Assembly: GCF_029457495.1 (NCBI RefSeq)
Contig: NZ_CP120361.1
Location: 2,124,001-2,188,000 of the forward strand
From: Chelativorans sp. AA-79
GTDB taxonomy: Bacteria > Pseudomonadota > Alphaproteobacteria > Rhizobiales > Rhizobiaceae
Direction: 5' to 3'
Length of the DNA stretch: 64,000 nt
The position numbers were made by a program, and so were the translations under genes. Within the stretch, counting starts at the first letter, position 1; the number at the start of each line of letters is the position of its first letter. Shown here in pieces: positions 26,779 through 34,715 of the stretch. The notes beneath the pieces are model-generated. The model did not search any database. It was given only the letters and a program-made list of their open reading frames with translations, and was not told the origin of the DNA.

Positions 26779-26793
26779 ATACCCATTTGGTAT
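26779..26793. promoter_or_regulatory. palindrome ATACC-N5-GGTAT before brnT
   Basis: Inverted arms ATACC (26779-26783) and GGTAT (26789-26793) lie ten bases before the brnT start, inside the promoter region. It is a likely binding site for the BrnTA complex, since such pairs repress themselves. Confidence 0.5.
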
Positions 26794-26802
26794 ATTTATA
26801 GC

Positions 26803-27069
26803 ATGGAGTTCGAATATGATCCGGAGAAGAGCGCTCGAAACCGCGCCAAACACGGCATTGATTTCGAGGAGGCACAGGCCCTTTGGCTGGACGAGTGGCT
26901 GCTCGAAGTCTCGGCGCGAACGGTCGATGAGCCGCGGTATCTCGCGATCGGCACGTTGGGCGGGAAGCATTGGACAGCGGTCTTCACGCGCAGAAACGGC
27001 CGGATAAGGCTTATGTCGGTTCGCTGCTCTCGGGAACAGGAAGTCCGCCACTACGAGGACGTGATATGA
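26803..27069 (+). CDS. brnT: BrnT family toxin (type II toxin-antitoxin)
   Basis: An 88-residue RelE-fold ribonuclease toxin. It starts with the family hallmark FEYDPEKSARNRAKHGIDFEEA and continues with YLAIGTLGGKHWTAVFTRR and IRLMSVRCSR, the catalytic-face residues. No Shine-Dalgarno is seen upstream, and the leader must be very short. It is followed by the antitoxin with a four-base overlap (ATGA). Confidence 0.88.
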   Translation: MEFEYDPEKSARNRAKHGIDFEEAQALWLDEWLLEVSARTVDEPRYLAIGTLGGKHWTAVFTRRNGRIRLMSVRCSREQEVRHYEDVI

Positions 27070-27287
27070 AAGTTAAAGCCGCAGAGTTCGATGAGGCCTT
27101 CGACGCAGGAGAGGATGTCTCCGATCTGGTTGATTGGGGCGCTTCTCGACGGCCCAATCTGGAAACCAGAAGGGTGAACGTCGACTTTCCAGCCTGGGTC
27201 GTGGAAGGACTTGACCAGCAGGCGAAGAAGCTGGGCGTCAGCCGCCAAGCTCTTATCAAATTATGGATTGCTGAGCGTCTGGGATAG
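27066..27287 (+). CDS. brnA: BrnA/CopG-type antitoxin
   Basis: A 73-residue ribbon-helix-helix antitoxin. The N-terminal half (FDEAFDAGEDVSDLVDWG) is the toxin-binding part. The C-terminal RRVNVDFPAWVVEGLDQQAK is the RHH strand and helix. The ATG at 27066 overlaps the brnT stop. It should neutralise BrnT and repress the operon through the upstream palindrome. Confidence 0.87.
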   Translation: MKVKAAEFDEAFDAGEDVSDLVDWGASRRPNLETRRVNVDFPAWVVEGLDQQAKKLGVSRQALIKLWIAERLG

Positions 27288-27292
27288 GGGCG

Positions 27293-28360
27293 TTATGACT
27301 TCCTCCGCCCGACGAAGGAAATCCCGCCCGCGAGATCGTTCGCCGTCCTGAGCGCGGCTCCCGTCGCCACCACCATCTGCGGCAGGAGCATCCATTCGAG
27401 CGTCCAGGCGGCACCAGAGCGCTCGTTTTCATGCACCAGCGCGTGGTGCATGCCCGAAAGCAGCGTCGCGTTGAAGCGGGCGAGCGTGACGAGGGTCTCC
27501 GCCTTCACCGGGTTATGCTTGTGCGGCATGGCGGAGGATCCGCCGCCTGTAGAGAGCTTCACTTCGCCCATCTCGCTCTGCGCCATCAGGGCGACATCCT
27601 GACCCATCTTGCCCAGGCTTCCCGTGACAAGTGACAGGAAGGCCGCGAGGTCGGCGATGCCGTCGCGCTCGGAATGGCGGGCATGGGCGACGACGTTGAG
27701 GCCCAGCTTCCTGGCGAGCCGCGCGGCGACGGCCGCGCCTTTGCCGCCGAGTTTCTCAAGCGTACCCGCAGCACCGCCGAAGGTAAGGGTGGCCACCGAC
27801 TTGCGCACCGTTTCAAGCCGCGCGCGGTGCCGCATCAGCGGCTCGCGCCAGGAGGCGATCTTGCGCGCGGCAGTGATGGGGATCGCCGCCTGCATGCGCG
27901 TATGCGCCATCACCTCGATGCCGCCGTCGCGCTTCTCCAGCGCATCGAGGGTCTCGACCACCGTATCGAGCCGTGCGGCGAGAAGAGAGGCCGCTTCGGA
28001 AAGACGGATCGCGAGTGCGGTGTCGATCACATCCTGGCTGGTCCCGCCGAAATGGAGATGGACGCGGTGCTCGTCCGCGAGCGTCTCGCGGACCTGTCGG
28101 AGAAGGGCGGGGACGACCACCCCATCCTGCGCGACACCCTGGTTCAGCGCGCCGATATCCGGCTTGAAACGCTTGAGGGCGGCGGAAATCGCCTCCGCCG
28201 CTTCCGCCGGAATGAGGTCCTCCTCGGCTTCGGCCTCGGCGAGTGCCGCCTCGAAGCGGAGAATGGCCGCAAGCTCCGCGGCCACGGAAAAGAGCGTAGC
28301 GAAATCCTCGTCGCCGACGAGTGCTGAAAGGATCGGGTGGTCGAAGGCGCTGACGCTCAT
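27293..28360 (-). CDS. pcaB: 3-carboxy-cis,cis-muconate cycloisomerase
   Basis: A 355-residue enzyme of the fumarase/aspartase superfamily that converts 3-carboxymuconate to 4-carboxymuconolactone in protocatechuate breakdown. The superfamily signature GGSSAMPHKHNP is near residue 263. HFGGTSQDVIDTA and AHTRMQAAIPIT are the other conserved regions. It is a little shorter than typical PcaB (about 350-450), matching the alpha-proteobacterial form. It is last in the pcaC-H-G-B order, six bases after pcaG. Confidence 0.92.
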   Translation of the reverse strand: MSVSAFDHPILSALVGDEDFATLFSVAAELAAILRFEAALAEAEAEEDLIPAEAAEAISAALKRFKPDIGALNQGVAQDGVVVPALLRQVRETLADEHRVHLHFGGTSQDVIDTALAIRLSEAASLLAARLDTVVETLDALEKRDGGIEVMAHTRMQAAIPITAARKIASWREPLMRHRARLETVRKSVATLTFGGAAGTLEKLGGKGAAVAARLARKLGLNVVAHARHSERDGIADLAAFLSLVTGSLGKMGQDVALMAQSEMGEVKLSTGGGSSAMPHKHNPVKAETLVTLARFNATLLSGMHHALVHENERSGAAWTLEWMLLPQMVVATGAALRTANDLAGGISFVGRRKS

Positions 28361-28366
28361 TCCGCC

Positions 28367-28981
28367 TCACACGTCGAAGAACACGGTTTCCTTCTCGCCC
28401 TGGAGATGGATATCGAAACTGTAGGTGTCGCCGTCCCGCTGCGCAATCAAGGTCGGCACCCGGTTCTGGTGCTCCAGGCGCGTGAGGATGGGATCCTCGG
28501 CATTCGCCTCCTGCTCGTCACCGAAATACATGCGCGTCTGCAGGCCGAGATTGATGCCGCGCGCGGCGATCCAGAGCGAGACGTGCGGCGCCTGCGGCCT
28601 TCCATCGAGGAAGGGCACGCGGCCGGGCTTGACCGTCGCGAAGGTGAAGACACCATCGCCGTCGGCGGCCTGACGGCCCCAGCCGGTGAAGTTGGGATCG
28701 GCCTTGCCGCGCGGCTCGGACGGCGAGTTGTAGAGCCCGTCGGCGTCCGCCTGCCAGATCTCGATCAGCGCGTCCCTGATCACCGAGCCCGTGCCGTCGA
28801 AGATGCGCATCTTCAGCGTGATCCGCTCGCCCCTGGTCTTCTCGTTGACCATGGCGATGCCGAGATCCTCCGGGTACACGCCATTGATTTCGCAGACATT
28901 CGGCGTGAGCCCGATATGGACGTAAGGGCCTGCGGTCTGGGAGGCGGTTTCCTTAAGCCGCGTCAGCGTCTGCGCCATCAT
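28367..28981 (-). CDS. pcaG: protocatechuate 3,4-dioxygenase, alpha subunit
   Basis: A 204-residue non-catalytic partner of PcaH in the ring-cleaving iron dioxygenase. ETASQTAGPYVHIGL and ALIEIWQADADGLYNSP are family motifs. The true start is the ATG at 28981, which overlaps the pcaH stop as TGATG, or the next codon at 28978. A TTG one codon earlier is not needed. Confidence 0.92.
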   Translation of the reverse strand: MMAQTLTRLKETASQTAGPYVHIGLTPNVCEINGVYPEDLGIAMVNEKTRGERITLKMRIFDGTGSVIRDALIEIWQADADGLYNSPSEPRGKADPNFTGWGRQAADGDGVFTFATVKPGRVPFLDGRPQAPHVSLWIAARGINLGLQTRMYFGDEQEANAEDPILTRLEHQNRVPTLIAQRDGDTYSFDIHLQGEKETVFFDV

Positions 28982-29721
28982 CAATTCCCCTCCAGTCTGT
29001 TCTCGAACAGCGTCGAGCGGCGCCCGCGCAGCACGATGTCGAACTTATAGGCCCGCGCATCCATCGGCACGGTCGATTCCATGTCGAGCGCGGCGATCAG
29101 CCCCTCGATCGCGCGCTTGTCGGGAATGGTGCGCACGATCGGGCACTGCCAGATCATCGGGTCGCCCTCGAAATACATCTGCGTGATCAACCGCTGCACG
29201 AAGCCGTGCCCGAAGATGGCGAAATGGATGTGGGCCGGGCGCCAATCATTGATGCCGTTGGGCCAGGGGTAGGCGCCCGGCTGGACGGTGCGGAAGTGAT
29301 AGTTGCCGTCCTCGTCGGTGATCGTGCGCCCGCAGCCGCCGAAATTGGGATCGAGTGGCGCGAGATAGCCATCCTTCTTGTGCCGGTAACGCCCGCCGGC
29401 ATTGGCTTGCCAGAACTCCACCAGCACGTTCGGCACGGGCCGCGCGCTCTCGTCCAGCACCCGGCCATAGACGATGATGCGCGGGCCGATGGCACTCTCG
29501 CCTGATTTGGCGTAGTTCAGCGTCAGGTCGTTGTCGAGCGGGCCCAGCATGCTGCGGCCGAAGACCGGGCCGGTGATCTCGGAAAGCGTGTTGCCGAAGG
29601 AGACGGGCGCGCGCTGCGGCGAGCGCACCACCGTGCTCTTGTAGCCCGGCGCGAAGGCCGGCGGATGCCAGGTCCGGTCGCGCTGGAAGAAGCCGCCCGT
29701 CTCAGGCTTCGTATTCTTCAT
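28981..29721 (-). CDS. pcaH: protocatechuate 3,4-dioxygenase, beta subunit
   Basis: A 246-residue catalytic subunit. The iron ligands of intradiol dioxygenases, two Tyr and two His, are seen in [17 protein letters not shown] and [10 protein letters not shown]. The N-terminal helix region and [13 protein letters not shown] are typical of PcaH. It cleaves protocatechuate to 3-carboxy-cis,cis-muconate. It overlaps pcaC by four bases. Confidence 0.93.
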   Translation of the reverse strand: MKNTKPETGGFFQRDRTWHPPAFAPGYKSTVVRSPQRAPVSFGNTLSEITGPVFGRSMLGPLDNDLTLNYAKSGESAIGPRIIVYGRVLDESARPVPNVLVEFWQANAGGRYRHKKDGYLAPLDPNFGGCGRTITDEDGNYHFRTVQPGAYPWPNGINDWRPAHIHFAIFGHGFVQRLITQMYFEGDPMIWQCPIVRTIPDKRAIEGLIAALDMESTVPMDARAYKFDIVLRGRRSTLFENRLEGN

Positions 29722-30119
29722 GTCTTCTCTCCCGATTCCATCTCGGCAAGCGTCTGCTTGATGATCTTGATCGCGTGGTTGGCGGCGGGAACGCCGGCAT
29801 AAACAGCCACATGCAGCATGGCCTCGCGAAGGTCTTCCGCCGTGGCGCCCGTGTTCGCGGTGGCGCGCACATGCATGGCAAGCTCCTCATGCTGGCCAAG
29901 AGCTGCGAGCAGCGCAATGGTCACCATCGAGCGCTCGCGCTTGGTCCAGTCCGGGCGCGACCACACATGCCCCCAGGCGGCTTCGGTGATCAGCTCCTGA
30001 AACGGGACATCGAACTCCGTTTTGTTGGCCTCGGCCCGATCCACCCAGGCATCGCCCAGCACGGAGCGGCGCGTCGCCATGCCTTCCTTGAACCGCTTCG
30101 ACTTTTCGTCAGCGCTCAT
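29718..30119 (-). CDS. pcaC: 4-carboxymuconolactone decarboxylase
   Basis: A 133-residue CMD-family decarboxylase. The conserved stretch [17 protein letters not shown] and the core [23 protein letters not shown] are diagnostic for PcaC. There is no Cys-x2-Cys, unlike the AhpD-like protein at 25818. It makes beta-ketoadipate enol-lactone. It is first in the pca operon. The hydrolase pcaD, which usually precedes pcaC, is absent here. Confidence 0.93.
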   Translation of the reverse strand: MSADEKSKRFKEGMATRRSVLGDAWVDRAEANKTEFDVPFQELITEAAWGHVWSRPDWTKRERSMVTIALLAALGQHEELAMHVRATANTGATAEDLREAMLHVAVYAGVPAANHAIKIIKQTLAEMESGEKT

Positions 30120-30261
30120 ATTTCCTCCCGCATCTGCCCGTCAAAAAACCATGGCGGGGACAGCATGTATCCTTGCGGCGGACATTGGAACTCCCGATGT
30201 CGAGCGGCAATGGACTTTTGCGGCGTATTATTGCACTTTCCGATCATGGCGTGAGGATACC

Positions 30262-31164
30262 ATGTGCGCGAAGAAAGTTCCCAACTACCGGCTTTATCGA
30301 GAAAAAACAGGAGAATCGGAAGGTTTCTGGCTACATAGTGAAACCTTGCCGCTGCGCAGCCGGCTGCACAATTGGGAGATTTCGCTGCACCGGCACGAGG
30401 CGCTCTTCCAGATCTTCATCCTGGAGGCCGGCGAGGGTGAGCTTCTCGGGGAGGACGAGCCGCATCCCTTTGCTGCCCCCGCTGCCATCTACATTGCGCC
30501 GGGTGCGGCGCACGGCTTCCGCTACTATGCACGCAATGCCGACGGGCTGGTGATCACGACTCTGGCGGACCGCCTGTCGCCGATCCGCGCCGTGGATCCC
30601 GCCATCGCAGCTTATCTGGCCAGGACGCAGATCACGGCGCTCGCCGGAACGGGGGCCGACGGCGCGCTGGTCGCGCCCCTGGCGGCCCGCATCCATGACG
30701 AGCTTCACCGTGCCGGGCCGGGGGGCGATGTCCTGCTCGACGCCATGGTTACGGAACTGGTGCTGCGGCTTGCGCGGGCGGGCGCTCGTGCCGAGGAAGC
30801 GGAGACCCCGGCCGCCCTCCGGAACCGCGACCGCCAGCGTATGCACGCGCTCTCGACACTACTCGCCGCCCACTGCCGGGAGCACCGGCCGGTCGGCTTC
30901 TATGCCGAAAAGCTCGGTGTCTCGCCCGCCCATCTCAACCGCATCGCGCGGCGCGAGGCGAGCGCCAGCGTGCAGGAACTTGCCGCCCGTCATCTCCTGA
31001 AGGCCGCGCGACGCGAACTCGTCTTCACCCCCACACCGATCCAGGCGATCGCCTATTCGCTGGGTTTCCAGGATCCCGCCTACTTCAACCGCTTCTTCAA
31101 GCGCCAGACCGGGATCACGCCGGGCGCCTTCCGCGAGATGGAGCAGAGGAAGCTGGCGGCTTAG
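30262..31164 (+). CDS. AraC family transcriptional activator, PobR-like
   Basis: A 300-residue regulator with an N-terminal cupin (about 30-120, HRHEALFQIFILEAGEGEL) and a C-terminal double HTH (about 215-295, KLGVSPAHLNRIARR and AIAYSLGFQDPAYFNRFFKRQ). It is divergent from pcaC with 142 bases between, so it probably activates the pca genes or pobA in response to an aromatic acid. PobR of pseudomonads and agrobacteria has this architecture, while the usual rhizobial pca activator PcaQ is a LysR protein. The start at 30262 has GTGAGG upstream. Confidence 0.85.
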   Translation: MCAKKVPNYRLYREKTGESEGFWLHSETLPLRSRLHNWEISLHRHEALFQIFILEAGEGELLGEDEPHPFAAPAAIYIAPGAAHGFRYYARNADGLVITTLADRLSPIRAVDPAIAAYLARTQITALAGTGADGALVAPLAARIHDELHRAGPGGDVLLDAMVTELVLRLARAGARAEEAETPAALRNRDRQRMHALSTLLAAHCREHRPVGFYAEKLGVSPAHLNRIARREASASVQELAARHLLKAARRELVFTPTPIQAIAYSLGFQDPAYFNRFFKRQTGITPGAFREMEQRKLAA

Positions 31165-31208
31165 GGAAGCGCTCTTGTCGTTTCAGGAGATTTATGTATA
31201 TACAATAA

Positions 31209-31440
31209 TGAAGATAGCCTTTGATCCTGCAAAGCGTGTGCGAACCTTGGAAGAGCGGGGCTTGGACTTCGCTGATGCGGTGGAGGTTTTTTCCGGTCGC
31301 GGCGCTACATCTCGGCCGGCTATCTTCGCGGCCGCATGGTGGTGCTCGTATGGACGCCCCGCGGAGACGCGCGGCACATCATCTCGATGAGGTTTTGTCA
31401 TGCCAAAGAAGAAGCACGCTGGCTCAAACGACTGGGTTGA
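31209..31440 (+). pseudogene. brnT: brnT toxin gene inactivated by an internal deletion
   Basis: The frame starting ATG at 31209 encodes the BrnT N-terminus (IAFDPAKRVRTLEERGLDF, then ADAVEVFSG). Near 31296-31303 homology jumps to the C-terminal half in another frame (RYISAGYLRGRMVVLV, then HIISMRFCHAKEEARW), which ends at the TGA at 31438-31440. The residues normally between these blocks, about a dozen, are missing, and the phase differs by one base. The protein made in the first frame would end as a 60-residue hybrid of no use. The toxin is therefore probably dead. Confidence 0.75.
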
Positions 31441-31657
31441 CCTCGACGACGCTCCGGAACTGACGGACGATTATTTCGAGCGGGCGGACGTCTATGAGGG
31501 CGAAAGGCTGGTACGCCGAGGCCGTCCGCCATCCGAGAACCCGAAAAAGGCGATCTCGCTGCGGGTAGATGCCGAAGTTCTCGAACGCTTCAAGGCGACA
31601 GGCCCTGGTTGGCAGCGCCGCATGAATGCGGCGCTGCGAAAGGCAGTAGGGCTGTAG
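31400..31657 (+). CDS. brnA: BrnA family antitoxin (intact)
   Basis: An 85-residue protein of the BrnA antitoxin family: WVDLDDAPELTDDYFERADVYEG in the toxin-binding half, then the RHH-like SLRVDAEVLERFKATGPGWQ and RMNAALRKAVG. Its start overlaps the end of the disrupted brnT. The reading frame shows no damage although its toxin partner is broken. It belongs to a different subfamily from the antitoxin at 27066. Confidence 0.85.
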   Translation: MPKKKHAGSNDWVDLDDAPELTDDYFERADVYEGERLVRRGRPPSENPKKAISLRVDAEVLERFKATGPGWQRRMNAALRKAVGL

Positions 31658-31699
31658 GCAACTTGGGGGCGGGATGCCCGCCCCCCGCAACAGCCGCGC

Positions 31700-32680
31700 C
31701 TAGAGCTTGTCCGTGATCTCGTGCGTGTAGGCGCCCTCCGGCTCCTTGGTGATCACGGGGTCGGAGCCCCCCTGCAGGAGCGATTCCACCGTCTGCTGGT
31801 AGGCCGCCTCGTCGAGCCTGGGGCTGTCGCCAAGAAGCTTGGCGATCTCGCCCATCATGCGCTTCTGGTGCTCTTCCGTCTGGGCGCCGGTCGCGTCGTT
31901 GTCGAGCACGATCATCGCCGCCTCGTCCGGGTTCTCCTTCGCCCACTGCCAGCCCTTCATGGAAGCGCGCACGAAACGGGTCATCTTGTCGACAAAGGCG
32001 GGGTCCTGGAGCTTGTCCTCCAGCACATAAAGCCCGTCCTCCAGCGTCGCCACGCCCTCGTCCGTGTAGTTGAAGACCACGAGGTCCTCAGGTGTCAGTC
32101 CGGCATCGATGATCTGCCAGTATTCGTTGTAGGTCATGGCCGTGATGCAGTCGGCCTGCTTCTGCAGGAGCGGATCGACATTGAAGCCGATCTTCTGGAT
32201 CGTCACGCCCTCGGGCGAACCGTCGCGGGGGATGCCGAGCTTCGCGAGCCAGCTGTAGAGCGGATACTCGTTGCCGAAGAACCAGGTGCCGAGCGTTTTT
32301 CCCTTGAAATCCTCCGGCTTCTCGATGCCGGTTTCCTTGCGGCAGACCATGTTGAGGCCGGAGCGGGCGAAGGGCTGGGCGATGTTGACCACCGGCACGC
32401 CCTTTTCGCGGGCGGCGAGCGCGGAGGGCATCCAGTCCACCATCACGTCTGCGCCGCCGCCGGCCAGCACCTGCACGGGCGCGATGTCCGGTCCGCCGGG
32501 CTTGATCTCGACGTTCAGGTCCTCTTCCTCGTAGAAGCCCTGGTCCTTGGCCACGTAGTAGCCAGCGAACTGGGCCTGCGTCACCCATTTGAGCTGCAGG
32601 GCAACGTCGTCGGCCGCCAGTGCGGAGAAAGCCGTAAGCGACAGCGCGCCCGCTAGCATGGTCGTCATCAGTCTTTTCAT
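31700..32680 (-). CDS. ABC transporter substrate-binding protein, NMT1/THI5-like (probable pyrimidine or HMP importer)
   Basis: A 326-residue periplasmic binding protein of the NMT1/ThiY family, which binds thiamine-precursor pyrimidines and related rings. The signal peptide covers residues 1-22 (cleavage after ALA). VALQLKWVTQAQFAGYYVAKD and EGVTIQKIGFNVDPLLQKQ fit the family. It is the last gene of a four-gene transporter set (ATPase, two permeases, SBP) downstream of an N-carbamoyl amidase and an aminotransferase, which makes uracil, thymine or their derivatives the likely cargo. Confidence 0.87.
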   Translation of the reverse strand: MKRLMTTMLAGALSLTAFSALAADDVALQLKWVTQAQFAGYYVAKDQGFYEEEDLNVEIKPGGPDIAPVQVLAGGGADVMVDWMPSALAAREKGVPVVNIAQPFARSGLNMVCRKETGIEKPEDFKGKTLGTWFFGNEYPLYSWLAKLGIPRDGSPEGVTIQKIGFNVDPLLQKQADCITAMTYNEYWQIIDAGLTPEDLVVFNYTDEGVATLEDGLYVLEDKLQDPAFVDKMTRFVRASMKGWQWAKENPDEAAMIVLDNDATGAQTEEHQKRMMGEIAKLLGDSPRLDEAAYQQTVESLLQGGSDPVITKEPEGAYTHEITDKL

Positions 32681-32718
32681 TTTCGTTCCCTCTGAGGTTG
32701 GTTTCTTGTTGCTCGTGT

Positions 32719-33579
32719 TCATCCACCGCGGACGGACGGGTGCCAGAAGGTGACGGCCCGTTCGATCAGGGCCACGACACCGTAGAAGAGCGAACCCGCG
32801 AGTGCCGCGACCGCGATTTCCGCCCACACCATGTCGATGTTCATGCGTCCGACCTCGGTGGAAATGCGAAAGCCCATGCCGACGATGGGTGTGCCGAAGA
32901 ACTCCGCCACGATAGCGCCGATCAGCGCCAGGGTGGAGTTGATTTTCAGCGCGTTGAAGATGAAGGGCGCAGCCGCGGGCAGGCGCAGCTTGAAGAGCGT
33001 CTGCCAATAGGAGGCGGCATAGGTGCGCATCAGGTCCCGGTCGATCGCGCTCGAAGCATTGAGCCCCTCGACCGTGTTCACCAGCATGGGGAAGAAGGTC
33101 ATCACCACCACGACGGCGGCCTTCGAGGGCCAGTCGAAGCCGAACCACATGACCATGATGGGCGCGATGCCCACGATCGGCAGCGCCGAGACGAAATTGC
33201 CGAGCGGCAAGAGCCCGCGTTTCAGGAAGGGCGAGCGGTCGATGAGGATCGCCGCCACGAACCCCGAGCCGCAGCCGAGCGCGTAGCCGATGAGCACCGC
33301 CTTCAGGAATGTCTGGCGGAAATCGGCCCAGAGCGTGGGAAGGGATCCGACAATGCGTGCCCAGATCATGGAGGGCGGCGGGAGCAGCACCGTGGGCACA
33401 TCGAGTCCGCGCACCAGGCCCTCCCAGACGGCGAGCAGGGTCACGCCGAAAATGGCGGGCACCAGAAGGCCCACAGCCCGGCGGCCGAGCTTCGTGCGCG
33501 GGCTGAGCCGCGACAGCCATTCATTGAGCGCCCAGGCGCCCGCCCAGAAAACCAGCGCGCCCGTGACCGCGACGTTCAT
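32719..33579 (-). CDS. ABC transporter permease (SsuC/ThiX family)
   Basis: A 286-residue inner-membrane permease with about six helices. The EAA loop is DLMRTYAASYWQTLFKLRLPAAAPFIF, and ALPIVGIAPIMVMWFG is typical of the taurine/nitrate/HMP family. Its ATG at 33579 overlaps the stop of the preceding permease by four bases. It differs from the other permease and probably forms a heterodimer with it. Confidence 0.88.
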   Translation of the reverse strand: MNVAVTGALVFWAGAWALNEWLSRLSPRTKLGRRAVGLLVPAIFGVTLLAVWEGLVRGLDVPTVLLPPPSMIWARIVGSLPTLWADFRQTFLKAVLIGYALGCGSGFVAAILIDRSPFLKRGLLPLGNFVSALPIVGIAPIMVMWFGFDWPSKAAVVVVMTFFPMLVNTVEGLNASSAIDRDLMRTYAASYWQTLFKLRLPAAAPFIFNALKINSTLALIGAIVAEFFGTPIVGMGFRISTEVGRMNIDMVWAEIAVAALAGSLFYGVVALIERAVTFWHPSVRGG

Positions 33580-34514
33580 GGACGCGCCCCCATGCGGGCC
33601 ATGACCAGCCGCTGAGCGATGCCGATGGCGGCGACGAGAATAGCGGCAAGGGCGGCAGCCATGAAGAGCGCGGACCAGATCTGCACGGTCTGGCCGTAAT
33701 AGGAGCCGGCGAGCAGCCGTGCACCGAGACCCGCGACCGCGCCCGTGGGCAACTCGCCCACGATGGCCCCCACGAGGCTGATGGCGACGGCCACCTTCAT
33801 GGAAGTGAAGAGGAAGGGCAGGGCGGACGGCCAGCGCAGCTTCCAGAAGGTCTGCGGGCCGCTCGCATTGTAGGTGCGCATCAGGTCGAGCTGGATCGCT
33901 TCGGGGCTGCGGAAGCCCTTCACCATGCCGACGACCACCGGAAAAAAGGAAAGGTATGTGGAGATCAGCGCCTTGGGCAGGAGGCCGGAAAGGCCGATCG
34001 CGTTGAGCACGACGATGATCATCGGCGCCACGGCGAGAATGGGGATCGTCTGGCTGGCGATCACCCACGGCATCACGGATTTGTCCATGGCGCGGTTATG
34101 CACGATGCCTATGGCCAGGAGCACGCCGAGCGTGGTGCCGATCGCGAAGCCGAGCAATGTCGAGGAGAGTGTGATCCAGGCGTGTTTCAAAAGGCTGCGG
34201 TTGGAGGTCGGGCGGACCTCCACCACCGTCTTCCAGAGTTCGGCCACCACCTGATGCGGCGCGGGCAGCACCGGCCGGTCCTGGGCCATGGTGTCGCGCA
34301 CCAGATCCGCCGCCGTCCACTGCGTGCCGGCGCGCTCATAGGCGTCGATCTGCCAGGGCGCGTTCAGATAGACCGTGAAGCCGTACCAGACCGCCACGAT
34401 GGCAGCCACGACGATCAGCACAGGCAGGGTGTTGCCCTGCGTGAGCTTGCGCAGCGCCGCACCGGTCGCGGCGGAGGCGGAGCCCGGCGCGGCTATGCGC
34501 GCGGAGGCGGTCAT
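33576..34514 (-). CDS. ABC transporter permease (SsuC/ThiX family)
   Basis: A 312-residue permease. It has a longer N-terminal periplasmic stretch (about 50-105) after the first helix, then five helices. The EAA loop is DLMRTYNASGPQTFWKLRWPSALPFLF. It is the partner of the permease at 32719. The gap between its start and the ATPase gene holds repeat family B. Confidence 0.88.
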   Translation of the reverse strand: MTASARIAAPGSASAATGAALRKLTQGNTLPVLIVVAAIVAVWYGFTVYLNAPWQIDAYERAGTQWTAADLVRDTMAQDRPVLPAPHQVVAELWKTVVEVRPTSNRSLLKHAWITLSSTLLGFAIGTTLGVLLAIGIVHNRAMDKSVMPWVIASQTIPILAVAPMIIVVLNAIGLSGLLPKALISTYLSFFPVVVGMVKGFRSPEAIQLDLMRTYNASGPQTFWKLRWPSALPFLFTSMKVAVAISLVGAIVGELPTGAVAGLGARLLAGSYYGQTVQIWSALFMAAALAAILVAAIGIAQRLVMARMGARP

Positions 34515-34555
34515 CCATGCCTCCGACAGGACGGTAGAGGGGTTGCTGCACCCCC

Positions 34556-34698
34556 CTCTGGGCTGCCGGGCATCTCCCTCTCAAGGGGGGCGATTACGCC
34601 TTCATCAAGGCCTCGCCTTATTCGGAAACCCAGCAGAGGCGCTGACATCGAAGCGACTGATCTCCCCCCTTGAGGGGGAGATGCCCGGCAGGGCAGAG
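34556..34698. repeat. 39-bp inverted repeat with four mismatches (family B)
   Basis: Arm 34556-34594 (begins CTCTGGGCTGCCGGGCATCT) pairs with 34660-34698, separated by 65 bases. It is clearly related to the element at 17887-18027 (shared CTGCCGG-CATCTCCC and CTCAAGG cores). Like that copy it sits between a permease and an ATPase gene. Confidence 0.88.
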
Positions 34699-34715
34699 CG
34701 TATGTGGCGCCACGA

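Noticed and set aside
30181..30201. GACAT-N11-ATGTC repeat between pcaC and the AraC gene as an operator
   Set aside because: Arms of five bases at that spacing are expected by chance and no second copy was seen.
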